Below, piece after piece: positions 29,409 to 40,926 of a stretch of DNA of 64,000 bases. The translations under genes were made by a program, and so were the position numbers. Location: contig JAJGBQ010000006.1 in assembly GCA_022457065.1 (NCBI GenBank), positions 2,542,001 through 2,606,000 of the forward strand. The letters are read 5' to 3'. The first letter of the stretch is position 1. Each line of letters opens with the position of its first letter. The notes under the pieces were generated by a model, which saw nothing but the letters and a program-made list of their open reading frames with translations, made no database searches and was not told the DNA's origin. Source of the stretch: Curvularia sp. ZM96. Lineage: Eukaryota > Ascomycota > Dothideomycetes > Pleosporales > Pleosporaceae.

Positions 29409-31669
29409 ATGGCGCCAGACCGAGGTTACTCATCGCTGCAGAATGAAAGAGCTGGATCGGGTGAAGAGACGGAACGTGGGGGGTTGAGCCGCAGCAGAAC
29501 GGGGACGCGCAGTTATCTGGCTGAGCGAGCGTCACAGCCGCAGAACTTTACGCTCCGTGGTGTTTTGGTGGGCTTGGTGATTGGAGTCGTGATCTGCTTC
29601 TCCAACATGTATTTCGGATTGCAGACAGGTTGGGTGAGTAGTATGGCTATGCCTTCAGCGCTCATTGGGTTTGCGTACTTCAAGGTAGTCGCAAAAACGC
29701 TTAAGCTGCCGTTCACGCCAGTGGAAAACGTCTTAATCCAATCCGTCGCGGGATCCGTCGGCACGATGCCTCTCGGCTGTGGATTTGTGGGTGTCATTCC
29801 AGCGCTGAACTACCTACTGAAGCCAGAAGAGAATGGGCCACTTGACATTAGTCTCTGGAAGTTGATCGTCTGGGCTGTGGGAATCTGCTTCTTTGGTGTG
29901 GTGTTTGCAGTTCCGCTCCGGAAAGAGGTGATTATCAGGGAAAAACTCAAGTTCCCGAGCGGCACCGCCACTGCGCTGCTTATTAGAGTGCTTCACGGAG
30001 ATAAGAAGTCAAAAGTTATGGTAGATCGCGAGCAAGAGCATTCCGCTGATGACGAAGCATCTCAGGGGCTGTTGCAGGGGTCGAGTGCACAGAGGGGAGA
30101 GCATGATTTGAGGCCATCCTTGGATAATGACCTGGAGGATACTGAGCAAGAACCCGAAGAAGATGGGGATTGGAAGTCTAAGATCAGGCTCTTGATAATC
30201 TCTTTTGCTGGATCCGCGCTGTTTACCGTTGTGTCCTACTTTATCCCGCAATTACACGACATTCCAGTCTTTGGTCTCACATTAGCGCAGAAGTGGCTTT
30301 GGACACTGAACCCCTCACCAGCCTATGTTGGCCAAGGCATTATCATGGGCCCGGCTACAACACTTCATATGCTCATAGGTGCCATCATCGGCTGGGGTGT
30401 CCTCTCGCCACTCGCAGAGCATAAGGGATGGGCGCCAGGACCTGTCTCTGACTGGGCTGATGGTTCGAAAGGATGGATTGTCTGGATATCGCTTGCGATC
30501 ATGCTGGCGGACTCCCTCGTTAGTCTAGGGTGGCTGATTTTACGCCCACTCGTTGCTATTGCAAGAGCATACTATCCGACTGCCAAAGAAAGTTTCCAGT
30601 CGCATACCTGGAAGGAGATCTTCACGCTCAAAATCACACCTAGGCAAAGCTATACGCGATTAGGTGATGGAACATCAGAAACCCCGTTGATATCTATCAA
30701 AAAGCACCTCGCTACAGATTCCGACCCGGACGCGCCACCTGAACACCTTATTTCCAACCGCACAACCATTATCGGGCTCGTCGTATCCCTAGTTCTTTGC
30801 GTTGTTGCCGTTCACGTAACGTTTCCCGGCCTCATTCCTTTCCGCCTTACGCTACTATCCTTAGTACTCGCACTCCTCCTTTCAATCATGGGTGTTCGCG
30901 CACTCGGCGAAACCGACCTGAACCCCGTCTCTGGAATTTCCAAGCTCACCCAACTTGTCTTCGCTCTCGTTACGCCAACGACTGGCCCAGGAGCCAAAAA
31001 TGCAGTCATCATCAATCTCGTAGCAGGCGCTGTTTCCGAGTCTGCGGCACTACAAGCAGGGGATCTGCTGCAGGATCTCAAGTGCGGGCACATTCTGGGT
31101 GCGGCACCAAATGCTCAGTTCTGGGGTCAAATGATTGGCTCAGCCGTTGGTGCGGTGGTATCGGCAGTTGTATACAAATTGTACACGAATGTGTACACGA
31201 TTCCGGGTGGGCTGTTCGAGGTACCCACAGGCTATGTATGGGTCTTTACCGCGCGACTGGTGACGGGCAAGGGTCTGCCGCCCATGGTTAAGGAATGGGC
31301 GAGCGGTGCGGCCGTTATCTTTGCGGCCAGCACGATAGTCAGAGTCTGGGGCACCAACCGGAAGCAGAGAGGCTTGAGTGGATGGTGGATTGACTTTGTA
31401 CCTGGTGGAATTGCTGTCGCTGTTGGTAGGTTTTTCGCTCTGCTCTCTTCGGCGGATTCAGTTTACTAACGCTTGGAACAGGAATGTACAACACGCCTTC
31501 TTTCACTCTAGCACGCACGATTGGGGGCTTGATCAGCCTATGGTGGCGGCGCTGGAAGGGCAGAAGCGAGACTCCGATTGTTGTACTTGCGAGTGGGTTG
31601 ATTCTAGGGGAGGGCTTGTTCAGTATCGTGAACCTCCTGTTGGCCAGCTTGAAGGTACCGCATCTGTAG
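29409..31669 (+). CDS. Oligopeptide transporter family (OPT) membrane protein
   Basis: Exons 29409-31425 and 31482-31669 give 734 aa. After a short polar N-terminus the protein is built of many hydrophobic helices. Family-like segments are LVIGVVICFSNMYFGLQTGWVSSMAMPSA, ENVLIQSVAGSVGTMPLG, REKLKFPSGTATA, GQGIIMGPATTLHMLIGA and GAKNAVIINLVAGAVSESAALQAGDLLQDLK. An acidic hydrophilic loop lies at about residues 200-260. OPT proteins are proton-coupled importers of tetra- and pentapeptides or of metal-chelate complexes. The sequence reads like the YSL/peptide-type branch with the FPSGTATA element, but the substrate cannot be told. It ends 73 bp from the end of the convergent HET gene. Confidence 0.93.
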
Positions 31670-31742
31670 GACATCTCAGGGAAATCGAGTTGTCTCTTGT
31701 TCTTATACCATTCCAATATGCACATGTCGGGCATTTGTCGCG

Positions 31743-33845
31743 CTATCCAAGTCGTATGTCTACCTCCTCTGTGTCTGCAGCATCCCACTCTTCTTTCCAG
31801 ACTTGCCCTATGGCTTTTCGATACGCAATGCCGCCTTCCCACTCGATCCAAAGCACATCATAACATCTGAACTGCCAATTAGATGCCGGTGCATATATTC
31901 TTCCCGAGGAGTACTCTAAATTCTCGAAGCATTCCTCAGGACAGCCTTTGCCTTCGAGGTATTGAGCGCCAGGTTTTCGAGTGTGGGCATGCTTTGCGCA
32001 TATTGGCTCGCTGACACTAATACAAATAAGTTGAACATTGTGTATGGGCAAGTCAAGTGGATGGAGGGACAGGAGGAAGTCTAGAGTACCAATCATCTGT
32101 CCTTTGGAACCCAATATAGAAGCCAGCTCCTTCTTGGAACCGTTAAAGTCATATTCTCCTATAGTCGTAATAAGCCGACGAGTACGGAACTCGATGACTG
32201 TGGAATAAAGCGTATCGGTACTCGAAGGAAGGATTTCGTCGTCGCCAGGCACGACAAGCTTGTATTCAATCCACCGCTCTTCCTCTGAGTCCTCGTCCTT
32301 AACAAACGTTGTTACACCGAGATCCTCATAATAGTGTAAATCCTTTATTAGCTCTCGTTTTCCAGATGGTAAGATGGTGGGGAGCTTGTAGACGTCGATA
32401 ATGCTAGGGTAGGTAAGACGATCGGGTGCAAAATTCATTCGAATACCACTCGCTTCGTAAGGTAGAAGCATGTCAGTTGGTCCGAGCCAGCCGACCCACG
32501 ACCAAGAGGGGAATTGCTTGAGTACGTTGCCTTTAGAATCAACTCGTCTTTGCTGGGGAAAGTCTATATCGTGGTGCCAGCATAGCATGTTGTTGAAGAA
32601 AAGTTCTGGCAGGCCATGTAACATCCCGCTCTTCATGGCACGGCTTTGCACCGTGATGAATGCATCAAATGCTGTTAGAATATCACTTGGATCAGAGAGC
32701 TGTCTCCTGCTATACTGATCTACGTTGTCACAGTAGGCTTCCGGATGGGCTCGCTCTGTCAACGAGGACATCGGATATGATGAGGGCATTCGCTCTGAGC
32801 GCTGACCGTTTTCTAGTTGCCGTTTTCTGGGACACATCCAACTCAGCGTCTGATCGTGAAATACTATCTTACGGTGCGAAAAGGTCCACTCTTGAAAAGT
32901 CCAGCCTCGAGTATGATAGACTTGGCGTGAGTTTGCTCTTCTCGGTAAAGATGCAACCATGCGACAACTGGGAGTGAAATCGAAGATCTCAAATGGCGGT
33001 GTCCTTGGACGTTTCTTTCCAATTCCACAAAGTCCGTAGTTACTATCTTCGCCTTCGGCAGCTGCAATAGTGAAGTATGAGTTAGAGTATATGGAAGTCA
33101 TAGCGGCCAGCTGTTTGGGTTTTGCAACTTCGTCGTCCTGCACTATGCAGAATCTGTCGACCCATAAGTACTGCACACCGAGATTACGGGTAAGAAGAAT
33201 GCTATCCTTGATCGTGTTTGGAAGCCGCCAAATATTTTCAGGTAGCTTAAATGCATTCGGTTTGCTTAGCGAATCGAAATTGGACATTGTCGTCTGGAAA
33301 GGATCGCTAGTTGCACCCCATACATAACTTAGGGCAGCATATCGGCACTGGTGCCCATCCTTCGGTTGCTCCACCAAACAATGTTTCTCGACGTCGATGA
33401 AAACCAATCCAGTGGCGTCTGGGATTTTGTAGATAGGATCGGTAAAACTGTGGCATCCTCCAGCATGGTCCTTATCACATTGGTCAATCCACTTCTTGAT
33501 GCCCGCGATATTAATCCTACATCTCAGAATAGAAAATCCGAGTTTATTTGGAGTACCAGAATCAGCTGCCAGCCTCAGGCCAATAAAGGGTTTTCTTCGT
33601 GAGAAACCATCAATTCGATCTCGAATGCACAAAAACCACTGATCTGTGAGGAAGGACACATAGCCGAGCTTGTCATACAAAGGCACCCCCGGGTATTCCA
33701 TACGGAAGTTTTGTACAATCTTCTGACACGTAGCACACCCATAGTTTGGTTTAACGTCGTCGTACTCCCACACAAATTCCTCGTGATCCTCGTCGGCTCT
33801 TTCAATCGCATCTGCAACTGCATTACAAAACTCGCACTGGGTCAT
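31743..33845 (-). CDS. HET-domain protein with N-terminal Cys-containing region
   Basis: Single exon, 700 aa. The N-terminus MTQCEFCNAVADAIE and YGCATCQKIVQNF contains two CxxC pairs that could bind zinc. The HET domain spans about residues 165-340, with YAALSYVWGA, LPNTIKDSILLTRNLGVQYLWVDRFCIVQDD, IYSNSYFTIAAAEG and RGWTFQEWTFSHRKIVF. SRRQLSDPSDILTAFDAF follows, as in many fungal HET proteins of the C-x-C/HET type. The expected WVD-[AR]-[LF]-C-I-x-Q motif has an Arg-Phe variant. The rest is a folded region ending WEGGIAYRKAIGQVWKEEW. A non-self-triggered cell-death role is inferred from the family. It is independent of the HET gene at 15.6-17.4 kb; the two proteins share little outside the core motifs. 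Confidence 0.9.
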   Translation of the reverse strand: MTQCEFCNAVADAIERADEDHEEFVWEYDDVKPNYGCATCQKIVQNFRMEYPGVPLYDKLGYVSFLTDQWFLCIRDRIDGFSRRKPFIGLRLAADSGTPNKLGFSILRCRINIAGIKKWIDQCDKDHAGGCHSFTDPIYKIPDATGLVFIDVEKHCLVEQPKDGHQCRYAALSYVWGATSDPFQTTMSNFDSLSKPNAFKLPENIWRLPNTIKDSILLTRNLGVQYLWVDRFCIVQDDEVAKPKQLAAMTSIYSNSYFTIAAAEGEDSNYGLCGIGKKRPRTPPFEIFDFTPSCRMVASLPRRANSRQVYHTRGWTFQEWTFSHRKIVFHDQTLSWMCPRKRQLENGQRSERMPSSYPMSSLTERAHPEAYCDNVDQYSRRQLSDPSDILTAFDAFITVQSRAMKSGMLHGLPELFFNNMLCWHHDIDFPQQRRVDSKGNVLKQFPSWSWVGWLGPTDMLLPYEASGIRMNFAPDRLTYPSIIDVYKLPTILPSGKRELIKDLHYYEDLGVTTFVKDEDSEEERWIEYKLVVPGDDEILPSSTDTLYSTVIEFRTRRLITTIGEYDFNGSKKELASILGSKGQMIGTLDFLLSLHPLDLPIHNVQLICISVSEPICAKHAHTRKPGAQYLEGKGCPEECFENLEYSSGRIYAPASNWQFRCYDVLWIEWEGGIAYRKAIGQVWKEEWDAADTEEVDIRLG

Positions 33846-35456
33846 TCTCCAATGGCATTCCAGACGAGATTGTAGTGTGATGCAGTGTAGATATGGAACG
33901 CTGAGGGGTATCCGAGTGTTCTTAGTATGTACAAAGCGGCAACGCTGTTTGCTTCAGGCTAAAAAGATGAGACTAGAGGAAGAGCTTGAGATAGGTAACA
34001 AGATTGTCGGCCCATTTGATACAAGAAGTCCAGAACTAAACAAAAGATAAGAACTAGGCTGAGGCTCAACCTCAGCTGGAATGCGAAAAGGCTGTGCCAC
34101 AATCACGCAGCCGTGTGACATAATACGTGCTATGTTACACCAACGCAAAGATTTGTGGATCGACAGGGCCATCAAATAAGCGATGGGAAGCGAGGAGGGG
34201 CAACACAGCTTTGGGCCTTGTTTCTCGCCATTGGAAATGACGATTAACATAGCGCCTCATGGTGAGGCCTTGAGCACGGAAGACTCATACTGCTTCTTTT
34301 TGAGAGCCATATGTCGGTTGCGTCCAACATTTTCATACGTCTCTGCCGGCAAAGTGTAGAGTTTTCCGGCTCTTTTGCAGCCCCACAGAAAGCCGAAGAT
34401 AGGTAGCCGCCAGTCCTCACGTGGGATCGTATTGTTATGGTATTTTTCAAAACAAAATAAACCTCATGCCGGATTAGAATGAAAAGAATATCGCGCAAGG
34501 CGCCGTGGCAGACCATGCATTAGATTAGAAGACGATTTGCGACAGGAACCTCCTCCAGGAACTTCGACCACTCTACCGTGTTGATGCCGTTGTTGTCCGG
34601 ATTCAACCGTGTAGGCAGTCGAAGTTTCGCAAGGTTGAATATGGTCAGAGGTAGGATTAGGGAGTCTAATGTCTAAGATGAACGCAGACACATCCCTGCC
34701 ATGGTAGCCAACTCGGTGCTAGATGGGTCATCGCACAACCTACACAAGAAAAAACTCGAAACTGTAGCTAGTGGTATCAAGCAAAAGTCATCGTAGGAGT
34801 CTCCAACTCTTGTATCTTTCCCGCTACCATGACTTTGGTTGGTCATTCTTAGCAACTGTTCCCGGTCATTGTTTGGGCGTGGGCGATCGCGCTTAGGGGC
34901 GTACCCCAGATTCCCCATAAAAAACGCTCCACAAATACTATTGACGGGAATAACGAGGCCTTGGGGATGGAGCTGCTTGATCTTAACACCCACGCGATGA
35001 TACGTGCGATTCTAGACCAGATGTGGATTGTTCACTTTACGAGGTCGAGCGGGTATGGACAGCCTCCGATGCGGGGAAGATACTATCCGAAGGACTTGAC
35101 AGACGTCATTTCTGGCACACAACTGCACCCGCCACACCCTACGCTGACGGCGTGTACGGCATTCTCTCCGGCCTCAGCAAATCTCACTGGTTCAATGAGC
35201 AAAGGTAAGCGAACTCATCCAATCGCTTCGTCTTTGAGGGAAGAACATATGCTATGACGTCTTCAGGCCAACGAGCCAAGGGAATTGACTTAGCAATACC
35301 TAAATATTAGCAGAAATGACTGCAAAGACAATCACTCTACTCTTCACGTACCACTCACCTATTCAATTTTGGGTGAATGTTCTGCTCCATCGCAAGACGT
35401 AGGATCCGGGCATATCCAGTTTTTGCATCTCACTTTGTCCTTAACGCTTGTCGGAT
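33846..35456. other. Intergenic region with an unassigned open stretch
   Basis: About 1.6 kb between the HET gene start and the aquaglyceroporin start. The stretch 35023-35208 (plus) is open, has ordinary residue use and ends at a GTAAGC donor-like site (35204-35209), so it may be a relic or unrecognised exon. No family was recognised. The rest shows no coding or repeat signal. Confidence 0.4.
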
Positions 35457-36846
35457 ATGGCTGCGCAGGGACCCATGGCTCCGGGGCTGTCAGTTACCCG
35501 TGACTGGGCAGACGACAATTCAGATAACCGTCTGAACAGCGTCACCTCCGGAAACAGTGAGTATTCCCTGGTACGAGATGCATGGAACGAACACAAACGT
35601 TTCGTTAGGTGCTACTCCCTTAACTGAGGCCCGTACTCAACAATCTACGGGTTCTGTAGACTCAGAACTCTCGCCTCGCCGAACGTCATCGAGCGCCCAG
35701 CGAAAGCGATCGGTCCTTGGCTTACACCCTGAAGCACCCATTGACGAAGAGCATGTTGAGGCGCCACAATCGGATCTGCTATGGTCGCGAATAAGGACCG
35801 TAATGAGAGAGCCCTTTGCGGAGTTCTGGGGTACTGCTGTCATGGTGATGTTTGGTGATGGCTCAGTTGCCCAAGTGCTCCTCTCAGCAGGGCAGTCTAC
35901 TGCTCCAGGAGGCAATGGTTTCGGAACATATCAGTCGATAAATTGGGGGTAAGCTGAAAACCCCTATTGGATCATAGCGAAGATCGCTAACGCGGAGTAG
36001 CTGGGGTTTAGGTGTAATGCTTGGACTGTATGTGGCGGGTGACTCTGGTGCTTATCTCAACCCTGCGATTACCTTGAGCAACTGCATCTACCGCCAGCTA
36101 CCGTGGCGGCGGTTTCCGGTGTATTTCGCTGCGCAGATGCTGGGTGGCTTCGTGGGCTCTGGTATCGTGTACGCGAACTACATCACGGCCATTGACTGGT
36201 TCGAGGGCGGGAAGATGCGAACGGTGCCTCCTGCAGAAAAAGCCACTGCGGCTATTTTCTGCACGTACCCGCAGCCATTCTTGACCAAGACGAGCCAATT
36301 CTTCTCCGAATTTATCGCCAGCACGTTGCTGATGTTTGTAATATTTGCATTAAAAGACCCGAGTAACAACGGCGTGCCTAAGGTGAGTGCATAGGATAAG
36401 TGCGTCCACATGGAAACTGCTGACAAGATCCGTAGAGCGACAAATGGTTTCCACTTTGTTTGTTTTTCCTCATCTTTGGCCTCGGCTCTTGCTTTGGTTG
36501 GCAAACTGGCTATGCGATCAACATTGCTCGTGACTTTAGCCCGAGGTTGATGTCTTATGCTGTCGGATATGGCCACGAGGTCTGGTCAGCAGGCGGATAC
36601 TACTTCTGGGTGAGACGGTTTTCCTGCAAGACTGTGATAGCAAATCCGCTAATAATCGACCAGATCCCGATGGTAGCGCCATTTCTTGGCTGTGCATTTG
36701 GAGGGTTCTTGTATGACGTCTTCATCTATACGGGACCTAGTCCTATCAATACGCCCTGGTTAGGGTTGAAACTACTTACGCCAGGAAATGCAATGCATGC
36801 GAGAAGAGAGCATTTGAGGCGAGAAAAGAGCGAAGGGATTGTATGA
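35457..36846 (+). CDS. Aquaglyceroporin (MIP family, Fps1-like)
   Basis: Five exons: 35457-35556, 35609-35948, 36001-36382, 36436-36609 and 36664-36846, 392 aa. A polar N-terminal extension of about 100 residues precedes six membrane helices starting at EPFAEFWGTAVMVMFGDG. The first pore motif is canonical, AYLNPAITL (about N167). The second is NIARDFSPRL (about N303), where Pro is replaced by Ile. Yeast Fps1 also departs from NPA, so a glycerol facilitator is likely. The fourth intron (36610-36663) is 54 nt, in frame and stop-free. Splicing joins YYFW to IPMVAPFLG, the conserved family text, so I accept it. The C-terminal tail is short and basic (ARREHLRREKS). Confidence 0.92.
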
Positions 36847-37350
36847 GGTAGGTTTGTCCAGTTGCGCAGGGGCTTTCGTTCACCAAGGCACTTTACCCTT
36901 GGAATGGTTAGGATGTAGGGATGGAAGAATGTGCTGTAGAAAACCAACTTGACGATGGGCTTAGTTATGCACGTATGTGGAAGTCGTGTGAAATGCTGGC
37001 TTCGTCGATGTGGGGCAACTACGTAGCTTCGACCAGACCTACCAAAAAGCCACATTTTAGCCAGAGACAAAACTTCTAGTCCTAGGGGATGATACAGCTA
37101 CATGTACATAATATTGAAACGCTGCCGTCCACTCTACATACTACGCTTAGCTGTATTTGCCACGGCTCCAGATGCTTTCGTCGAAACAAGTAATTGTATG
37201 ACGCCACTGTCCTGCGGGGCAGTTCGGAGGCAGCTACTTACCAAACTTTGACTCACTATATTACTCACCGCACCTCGGATTTCTTCGGTCCAACCCGCGC
37301 TACCGCCTCATATTTTACACCTAACAAAAGAACATTACCAGTACATCGGG
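36847..37350. other. Intergenic region
   Basis: About 500 bp between the aquaglyceroporin and the CCDC124-like gene. It should contain the former's 3' region and the latter's promoter. No distinct signal was seen. Confidence 0.5.
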
Positions 37351-38059
37351 ATGGCAAAAAAGGGCGGCGGCGGCGGCGGCGACAACTCGAAGAAGACACA
37401 AGGACAGGCTCGTAAGGCCGAGGCCGCGGCATCGAAACAAGCAGCAAAGAACCAGCAGGCAGAGAGAGAAGAGGCTGAGCAATGGAAGAAGGGCTCCAAA
37501 TCGACGGCGAAGGCGTAGGTAATGCTGTGTCTTGGGATGAAATATAGAACTAACAGATGGAAGCGATGCTGCAGCAGAGAAGGCCGCAGAGGCGGCACGT
37601 AAGAAGGCCGAGAAAGAAGCGCTGCTCCGCGAAGAAGAGGCCTCACTACCTTCAAAGCCTAAAGGAAAAGCACCAAAAGCAGAGAAGAAGCCTCGCGGCA
37701 TCGACGCAGCCCTCGGCTCTCTAGACGGAAAGCCATCCACACTCAACGCTAGCGGTATCGATAATGCGCTCGATGCTCTAGATATCACAAGCAACTCGCA
37801 AGAAAAAATGGATAGACATCCCGAGAGGCGACAGGCCGCATGGGAAGATTTCAAGGAGAAACAACTTGCAGCGATGAAGGACGACAAAACTCTACGGTTG
37901 CAGCAGAAGCTCGAGCGAATCCACAAGGCATGGACCAAGTCTCCGGATAACCCGATGAACAAAGCTCACGCAACGTACAACATGACAAAGGAGGAGATGG
38001 CTGCGCTCCAAAAACAAGAGAAGGAAAAGAAGGAAAATAGATTGGTAGGTGTGAACTGA
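37351..38059 (+). CDS. CCDC124/Oxs1-family ribosome-associated protein
   Basis: Exons 37351-37514 and 37564-38059 give 219 aa. It begins MAKKGGGGGG, followed by a long charged, Ala/Lys/Glu-rich coiled coil and a C-terminal signature, WTKSPDNPMNKAHATYN. That closely matches the WxKSPxNPMNQ element of CCDC124. CCDC124 and its short yeast relative Lso2 bind idle 80S ribosomes during dormancy and help recovery. The acceptor is ATGGAAG at 37563, not the nearer-consensus CAG at 37555. Only the former keeps the frame between GC| and C-GAT. The six-Gly run comes from a GGC repeat. Transcript evidence would settle the intron. Confidence 0.85.
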
Positions 38060-38959
38060 AGCGGGCGCGGGTGACGGCGGTGTATTTGCCGCAGGTATTC
38101 ATATTGTGGCAGACGTTCCGGTTAGACATGGAATCAGACCTATTGAAGAATGAGTCTTGGATGGACCGAGGCAAAACCAGGGGGGTGTTTGCGCAAGTGC
38201 CGGATCTCTCGACTGGCAATTTCAACAGTTTCTTGGTTTAATCTCATGGATTGCTTATTTGTGATTGATCTCCCTCTCTCACAACCAGTAAAACCGGAAC
38301 ATCAAAATGAGCTCAACTACGAAGGCTGTTAACATAGCAAACAAGAAATAGCCGTGACAACTACAGCTCCTTTTAAAAGTAGAGTCGTAGGTGCTAAACA
38401 CAACACACAATAAATGACTGTGACAACTACAGCTACTTTTCAAGGTAGGTTGGGTAAGGGTCCGGTTTCACCAATTGTGGAAGAGTCCACAAGCCACGGC
38501 GCCACACATCTGACTAGTGCACATGTCTGGATTAGGAAGACTATTGCGGCTCCGGACACCCAATCATGCTGTGGCAAGCGCCGAATCCGAGGCTAGTGGC
38601 CATGCGGCGACTAGAACAACCGCCATGAGTGCCATGGGCGCAGAGTACGATCGACTGGGTCAAACAATGAAGGACAAGGCGTTGTCAACGATGAGTGGCC
38701 GCCAAAGCAAACGGGACCTGCGGCATGAAACAAGCTGACAAGTCCATGATTGGCTGCCGTGTACTCTGTCCCTGAGTTTCGAAACGCCCGCTTACAGGGC
38801 CCTGCCGCCTCGACCCGCATGGTCCGGCTCCGTAAATAGCGTGGAGCCCCTTCACCACGCTTACTTTCAATTGACATTCACACCAGCTGTTTGCGCAGTA
38901 TACAGTCGTTACTTTTCTTTCTTTTCTTCCAACCGCTTCACATTCGTTTCTGAGCAAGC
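38060..38959. other. Intergenic region upstream of the GH76 gene
   Basis: About 900 bp. It contains a 29-bp direct repeat (38354-38382 and 38420-38448, described separately) and the GH76 promoter, with a pyrimidine-rich tract at 38910-38935 just before the start. No gene was recognised. Confidence 0.5.
38354..38448. repeat. Pair of 29-bp direct repeats
   Basis: 38354-38382 and 38420-38448 share GTGACAACTACAGCT, then C or A, then CTTTT, and end in GTAG, with three mismatches in 29 positions. The copies start 66 bp apart. They lie about 0.5 kb upstream of the GH76 gene. Origin and function are unknown; a local duplication is the simplest explanation. Confidence 0.8.
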
Positions 38960-40926
38960 ATGAAGTACTTTTCAACTACCGGAGCTGTGCTCCTTACTGC
39001 CTTTGCGGCAAGGACCGCGAACGCTATTGAGTTTGACCCCAACGACGAAGGTGAGTAACTAGGTCGGTATGGTCTGTTCGTACAACTTGTAAGCTAACTA
39101 AATCAGCGTCAATCCTTGCCGTCACCCGGCAGTATGCATACAGCCTGATGTCGCTCTACAAAGGCAATGCTACAGGTCTTCCCAAGGAAGATGTCGGCAT
39201 CTGGCCGCAACCTCACTACTGGTGGGAAGGTGGCGCTGCGTGGGGTGGTATGATCGAGTACAGCCAGATTAGCGGCGACGATTCGCACGTCAAGGCCCTC
39301 CAGCAGGCGCTCACAGCCAACTACGGACCTAACAACGACTTCATCTTGGACTACCGTAGGAGCCAGACGGTGCGAACCCCCTCTCAAGCCACATGAATGA
39401 GGGAGACTGACTGTAGACTCCAGGGCAGTGACGACGAATGCTTCTGGGCCATCGCCGCCATGAGCGCACTCGAGTACCAGTTTCCGGATCCTGCAGATGC
39501 GCCCGCAGACTATCTCGAGGTTGCGACTAGCTCGTTTAACAGCATTGTTGGGCGCTGGGACGAAACTAGCTGTAACGGAGGTTTGAAGTGGCAGATCTAT
39601 CCCGAAAACTCGTATGGATACAACTACAAAAACTCCATCTCGAATGGCTGCGCCTTTGGTCTTGGTGCGCGCCTTGCCCGCTACACGGGTGAACAAAAAT
39701 ACGCCGATTGGTCGGTCAAGCTCTACGACTGGACAAAGCAGGTCGGGCTCATTACCGACAAATTCGAAGTGTTTGATGGGACCGACGACAAGACCAATTG
39801 CTCCAAAGTCTCCGACGAGACCCAATGGTCCTACAACAACGCCATGTTTCTCCATGGATCAGCCTACATGTATGACTTCACCCAGGGCGACGAGCTTTGG
39901 AAGGATCGCGTATCTGGTTTCCTCAACCATGCCGGAGCGCTCTTCTTCGGGCCTTTTGAGAATGCCACTGACATCATGTACGAATGGGCATGTGAGACGG
40001 GCGAGTCTGGGAGGCACTGCAACCTTGACCAGCAGTCTTTCAAAGCATACCTCGCCCGCTTCATGGCCAAGACTGCGATACTTGCTCCTTTCACCAAGGA
40101 CACAGTCGTAAAGTATCTCACAGCCTCTGCAGTTGGTGCTGCAAAGTCTTGCTCTGGTGGCACCGATGGAAAGACTTGCGGCAGCAAGTGGTACACTGGA
40201 AGCTGGGATGGTACCTCGGGCGTGGGTCAGCAGCTGTCTGCATTGGAGGTCACTCAGGCGCTTCTCCAGATTAAGAAGAACATGCTTCCTGCAAAGAACA
40301 GTGGATCCAAGCCTTCCGAGCCCTCGCCGAGCTCTGCTCCAAAGTCAACTCCGCAATCCACCCCGACGCCTAGCCCGGAGCCAACACCTAGCCCGGAGCC
40401 AACGCCGACTCCCTCGCCAAGCAAGATCCCATCTAACGAGGCACCAGCCAGACAGGTACCGGGAGAAGTGGAACCTAGGGAGCCTGAAGGTGTCGCGGCC
40501 CCAGCCCCAGCCCCAGCCCCAGCCTTTGATGTGCCTGCAGCAGTCAACACTACGAGCCCTGCGGCACCCAGCTCGACTCCCGCTCCCTCGAACAACTCTG
40601 GCGGTCAGTTTGACGAGGTCAAGCCGCCTCTAAGCTCTTCGTGTGTCTACAACGTAACCAAGACTGTCACGGTTGCAGCCCCATCGTCCATGTCCACCTC
40701 CTGCACCCCTAGCGTCACGGTTACGAGGACGGTTCCATACCAACCGACAGGACCAGCAGCATCTGTTCCTCTAAACTCAACGCTGCCCAGCGTAGTGTCG
40801 CCACCTGTGAACAGCAACACATCCACTCCGGGGCTGCCCGAGTTCCTTGGCGCTGCTTCGGTTCAAGCCGCTAGCAGCTCTGTCTGGGTAATGCTGGTGG
40901 CGGCCGCTGTGTTTGCTCTGGTATAA
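38960..40926 (+). CDS. GPI-anchored glycoside hydrolase family 76 (Dfg5/Dcw1-type alpha-1,6-mannanase)
   Basis: Exons 38960-39050, 39107-39369 and 39424-40926 give 618 aa. A signal peptide (MKYFSTTGAVLLTAFAARTANA) is followed by a GH76 (alpha/alpha)6 domain to about residue 400: WPQPHYWWEGGAAWGGMIEY, GSDDECFWAIAAMSALEY (catalytic Asp pair about D121/D122), YKNSISNGCAFGLGARLARYT and SGVGQQLSALEVTQALL. Then comes a Pro/Ser/Thr linker with SPEPTP repeats and a hydrophobic C-terminal GPI signal (SSVWVMLVAAAVFALV). Dfg5/Dcw1 enzymes are thought to cut GPI-glycan mannose and crosslink GPI proteins to wall glucan. The second intron uses the CAG at 39423; an upstream TAG at 39412 would shift frame into a stop. 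Confidence 0.93.

Noticed and set aside
36610..36663. Reading through the fourth aquaglyceroporin intron
   Set aside because: Although in frame, it would break the conserved YYFW-IPMVAP junction; splicing signals are present.
37351..37514. Stand-alone 55-residue protein ending at the TAG within the CCDC124-like intron
   Set aside because: The C-terminal CCDC124 signature lies in the same frame after splicing, so the short product is a read-through artefact.
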